Shown here one piece after another: positions 5,455 through 7,906 of a stretch of 7,906 nt of DNA. The stretch is from Chryseobacterium gleum (GTDB taxonomy: Bacteria > Bacteroidota > Bacteroidia > Flavobacteriales_D > Crocinitomicaceae). The stretch lies in assembly GCA_945877045.1 (NCBI GenBank), contig CAMCQW010000081.1, forward strand, positions 1 to 7,906, in the 5' to 3' direction. The first letter of the stretch is position 1; every line of letters starts with the position of its first letter. The position numbers and the translations under genes were made by a program. The notes under the pieces are model-generated. The model was not told the origin of the DNA. It ran no database searches and saw only the letters and a list, made by a program, of their open reading frames with translations.

Positions 5455-6792
5455 TTATGGCATTGGAGGTGGTGGCGGTGGAGCTGCTGCAAATAATGAA
5501 CTAAGTTCTTGTACATTCCCTGCTGTTTCCCATGCCCCCATTCCTTGTTTCCAAACATGAGTATTTTGCTGAAGCTGTCCATTACTAACCATTTGCTGTA
5601 ACTGCTGCAAATCAAAAGGACCAGCAGTTTGACCATTTACTGAAACGCTATAAGCAATTGTTGGTGGCGGTGGTGGTGTGTTTTGTTGTTGGTTCATGTT
5701 TTGACCCATATTATTCATCATTCCAGCCATTTGATTACCCATTGCACCACCCATCATCATACCGGTCATCATTCCTGCTGGATTCATTCCGCCTCCTCCT
5801 CCTCCGCCCATATTACCCATCTGACCCAAACTTTCAGCACCCGTTTTTAACACATCAGTTTGTTGATTAAGTGCATGTGCTCCCATGAAATTGGTTTCTG
5901 TTTGTAGTTTCTGTGCTCTTTGTGCTTCATCTCGTTGGATCCTCAATGTTTCTTCCATGTTTCCAGCATTGATGCTTTGCATGTCTTCCATGTTTTTGAT
6001 GCTAACATCTGTCTGAGCGACCGTTGTTTTTGTTGTTTGCTCAGCGGTAACTTTTCTTAATTCTGCATATCCCTCACTCTCTTTATCAACATCAATCGAT
6101 GCGAGATCAAAGCCTTTCATGTTTACACCAAAATCTGTCTCCAGTCTTTCTTTCAGTTTTGCCGCTATTAAGTCATTGATTTCAAGAATTTTTCGTTCCA
6201 TTTGCAACACAGGCATACCAACTTCGGAAGGGATATTAGTAATTACAGCTTTTACATACTTAGTTACTGCATCTTTAATTTGCTTATTAAAATCATCTAA
6301 TTCGAAATTAATTAAGCGATTTAGTTTAATAAAAGACTTGTAATCTGTAAGGTTAAATGTTATAGTACCTCTAGCAGCCATTGGAACAGCGAAATCTAAA
6401 AATCTTGGATCAAATACATCGAAGTAAGGAATGCCAAATTTCACTTGAATATTACCAGAAAGATTAATAAAATAAATTTCTGCTTGAAAGGGTGAAGCAC
6501 CACCAAAAGCAGCGCCTACAATGTTTGTAAGAATAGGGAAGTTGGCAGTTTTTATCGTTTGGTCATATGGGCCCACGATATAATCTTGCATTGAACCGTC
6601 TTTTTGTTGATATACAAAAACAGCCATTTCACCATCTTTTACCCGAAGACTACTTCCAAAACGAATTGAATTTTCTTTTTTAGTTGTGTTCGCTTCACCT
6701 GAAGGTCGCCATTTCCAAACAAGATATTCTTGTTCATCGCAGCGGATGACATCCATCATTCCTCCTTCTGATTTATTTCCAAATAGTCCCAT
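5455..6792 (-). CDS. SPFH (flotillin-like, YdjI-type) protein with C-terminal GYF_2 domain and polyproline tail
   Basis: The 445-residue protein starts MGLFGNKSEGG and continues with EYLVWKWRP, GSSLRV and GEMAVFVYQ, the usual opening of SPFH_2/YdjI proteins once annotated as virion core proteins. The SPFH domain runs to about residue 235 and includes the PFQAEIYFIN and FGIPYFDVFDPR strands. A coiled-coil-like helix rich in Glu/Gln follows (240-310). Then comes a Met/Gly/Asn-rich linker (322-370, with seven consecutive Gly at 329-335), PPPPP (373-377), a GYF_2 domain (379-434: AYSVSVNGQTAGPF, HVWKQGMGAWETA) and a PPPPPPMP terminus (438-445). Many relatives end in a zinc ribbon instead of GYF_2. 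SPFH proteins assemble into membrane-associated oligomers; Bacillus subtilis YdjI helps recruit PspA to the membrane. No signal peptide or membrane helix is seen. It lies 14 nt after the TerB-like/zinc-ribbon gene and probably forms a complex with it and the two following gene products. Confidence 0.92.
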   Translation of the reverse strand: MGLFGNKSEGGMMDVIRCDEQEYLVWKWRPSGEANTTKKENSIRFGSSLRVKDGEMAVFVYQQKDGSMQDYIVGPYDQTIKTANFPILTNIVGAAFGGASPFQAEIYFINLSGNIQVKFGIPYFDVFDPRFLDFAVPMAARGTITFNLTDYKSFIKLNRLINFELDDFNKQIKDAVTKYVKAVITNIPSEVGMPVLQMERKILEINDLIAAKLKERLETDFGVNMKGFDLASIDVDKESEGYAELRKVTAEQTTKTTVAQTDVSIKNMEDMQSINAGNMEETLRIQRDEAQRAQKLQTETNFMGAHALNQQTDVLKTGAESLGQMGNMGGGGGGGMNPAGMMTGMMMGGAMGNQMAGMMNNMGQNMNQQQNTPPPPPTIAYSVSVNGQTAGPFDLQQLQQMVSNGQLQQNTHVWKQGMGAWETAGNVQELSSLFAAAPPPPPPMP

Positions 6793-6806
6793 CTTCTAAT
6801 TATGAT

Positions 6807-7906
6807 TTAATTTTTAATATCTAATTTTTTAGCATACTCATTTATTTCATCTAAAAGTTTTTTGTCATCTTTTAGACTAAATTTAGCTTTCATTACAACT
6901 TGTTCGGCTTTAGCTTTCCAAGCTTTAATATAATCCTTTTCTTCTGCGCTCATACTTGAAAAGAATCCTCCTATTTTTTTTCCGCCTTCACTCACCGCCA
7001 TTGAAAGAAATTCCAAAATATCAGCTTTTGTATTTGGAACTGGAAACATGGAAACAACGCCAATTTTTCTCTGAATTATTTTTTGATTGAGACGATCATC
7101 ATCTAAGCTACCTTGTATCGCTGATTGTCCCGAAATACTTTTAAAAGCACCCACTAAACCTACTATCCCATTTGTATCAGCAGGCGGAACATCTTTTTTT
7201 CTATTTCTTTCTTCTTCTTCAACACGCATAAGTTCATTATACAAATTTTGAACTGAACCTACAGCATCAATATTTGTAAATTCATGTCCACAGTCGGAAC
7301 AAATACCTTGAAAGGCTCCTACAATTGCAGCACATGATGGACATTTCTTAACATCTCCAAATTTGTCTGATTTAGGCGTTGCAACTTGTGCCAAACCTTT
7401 TTGTTTTTCAATAACTTTAGCATCAAGTATCATTGAAATTTCTCCTTGAGGAATCCCCGTTGTTAAGCCTTTATTTATTAATGTTTCTCTTTCCATTTCA
7501 GAAATAAATCCATCAGTAAGCGCAATATTAATAAGATTGTCTAATTCAACGTATCGATCAGGATTTAATGGGGTATTGTTTTCAGATATATTGGAAGTAC
7601 TTATAATAGTGGGGGGTTGAGGTTTGTTTTGTTGATTTTTTAATTTTGAATCTAAAATCATTTCAAATTCATCAAGATCAATCCCTTCAGCTTCAGCTCT
7701 TTTATAAAGTACTTGTTTTTCTTTTTCAGTCAGTTCCCCATCAGAAAGCGCCATTTCAATGAGACTATCAAGTTTACTAGAATATAGATCAAGATTAGAG
7801 TCGCTTTTAACTTCTACTTTTGTTTCAATAATTTTCGACTCCATTTCAATAATTTCTTCTTCGAATTTAGAGCCACCACAATAGGGACATTCAAATGCTT
7901 TATTAT
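6807..7906 (-). CDS. TerB-like tandem-repeat protein with zinc ribbon, 5'-partial
   Basis: The first Met in this frame is at 7844, but the frame stays open for 20 more codons to the window edge and encodes NKAFECPYCGGSKFEEE. This CxxC knuckle is clearly real protein, so the true start is outside and ATG 7844 is probably internal. Numbering from that Met, residues 25-68 and 101-144 are two helical repeats with 19 of 44 positions identical (LDxLIxxALxDG ... MILDxK), resembling TerB-type acidic helical domains. A four-cysteine zinc ribbon follows (C168, C171, C182, C185; KKCPSC and ICSDCG). The rest is a charged helical region (196-219), a glycine-rich segment and a C-terminal helical part ending YAKKLDIKN. 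No membrane helix is present. Such proteins commonly accompany YdjI-type SPFH genes and are likely partners of them. The SPFH ATG follows its stop by 14 nt. Confidence 0.85.
   Translation of the reverse strand, partial: NKAFECPYCGGSKFEEEIIEMESKIIETKVEVKSDSNLDLYSSKLDSLIEMALSDGELTEKEKQVLYKRAEAEGIDLDEFEMILDSKLKNQQNKPQPPTIISTSNISENNTPLNPDRYVELDNLINIALTDGFISEMERETLINKGLTTGIPQGEISMILDAKVIEKQKGLAQVATPKSDKFGDVKKCPSCAAIVGAFQGICSDCGHEFTNIDAVGSVQNLYNELMRVEEEERNRKKDVPPADTNGIVGLVGAFKSISGQSAIQGSLDDDRLNQKIIQRKIGVVSMFPVPNTKADILEFLSMAVSEGGKKIGGFFSSMSAEEKDYIKAWKAKAEQVVMKAKFSLKDDKKLLDEINEYAKKLDIKN

Noticed and set aside
5787..5810. GCC/TCC-type triplet run as a microsatellite or slippage switch
   Set aside because: It encodes the seven-glycine linker of the SPFH protein in frame; triplet steps would only change linker length, with no sign of phase variation.
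5442..6343. Several short frames (5442-5636, 5658-5870, 6119-6343) over the SPFH gene
   Set aside because: They are shadows of the low-complexity and SPFH coding sequence; the SPFH frame is supported along its whole length.

Overview
The window looks like a piece of a Bacteroidota chromosome, probably a Flavobacteriia-like lineage. The evidence is the AT-rich sequence, the weak or absent Shine-Dalgarno sites, promoter candidates matching the Bacteroidota consensus (TTG, about 17 nt, TAnnTTTG), and a secreted repeat protein of the kind this phylum exports by type IX secretion. No RNA gene, insertion sequence, CRISPR array or phage gene is visible.

Left end (1-1718). A secreted protein with six repeats runs leftward out of the window from 1074; only its N-terminal 358 residues are present. 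After an AT-rich intergenic stretch, a small rightward gene (1341-1679) encodes a two-helix membrane protein ending in a lysine/cysteine tandem repeat.

Middle (1719-4648). Two leftward genes, 14 nt apart, encode a von Willebrand factor A (VWA) protein with an intact metal site and a 380-residue protein of unknown function. The latter has a four-cysteine zinc-ribbon-like motif and a C-terminal region resembling a winged helix. Divergent from them is a histone-deacetylase-family amidohydrolase (3689-4648) with every metal ligand and catalytic residue in place. The 153-nt gap between the divergent starts holds candidate promoters for both directions.

Right end (4697-7906). Four leftward genes are tightly packed. 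In transcription order they are: a soluble protein with two TerB-like helical repeats and a zinc ribbon, whose 5' end lies outside the window; an SPFH (flotillin-like, YdjI-type) protein ending in a Met/Gly-rich linker, a GYF_2 domain and a polyproline tail; a 119-residue protein that looks like a detached copy of that SPFH tail (Met/Asn-rich linker plus GYF_2); and a four-helix membrane protein joined to it by a 4-nt ATGA overlap. By analogy with the Bacillus subtilis ydjGHI genes, this is probably a membrane-associated scaffold or envelope-stress module. No pspA homologue lies within the window.

The most interesting points are the split and duplicated GYF_2 tail with polyproline segments that could be its ligands, the unexplained VWA/zinc-ribbon/deacetylase neighbourhood, and the cysteine-repeat membrane protein. 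These functions are inferred from motifs read by eye; no database search was possible.
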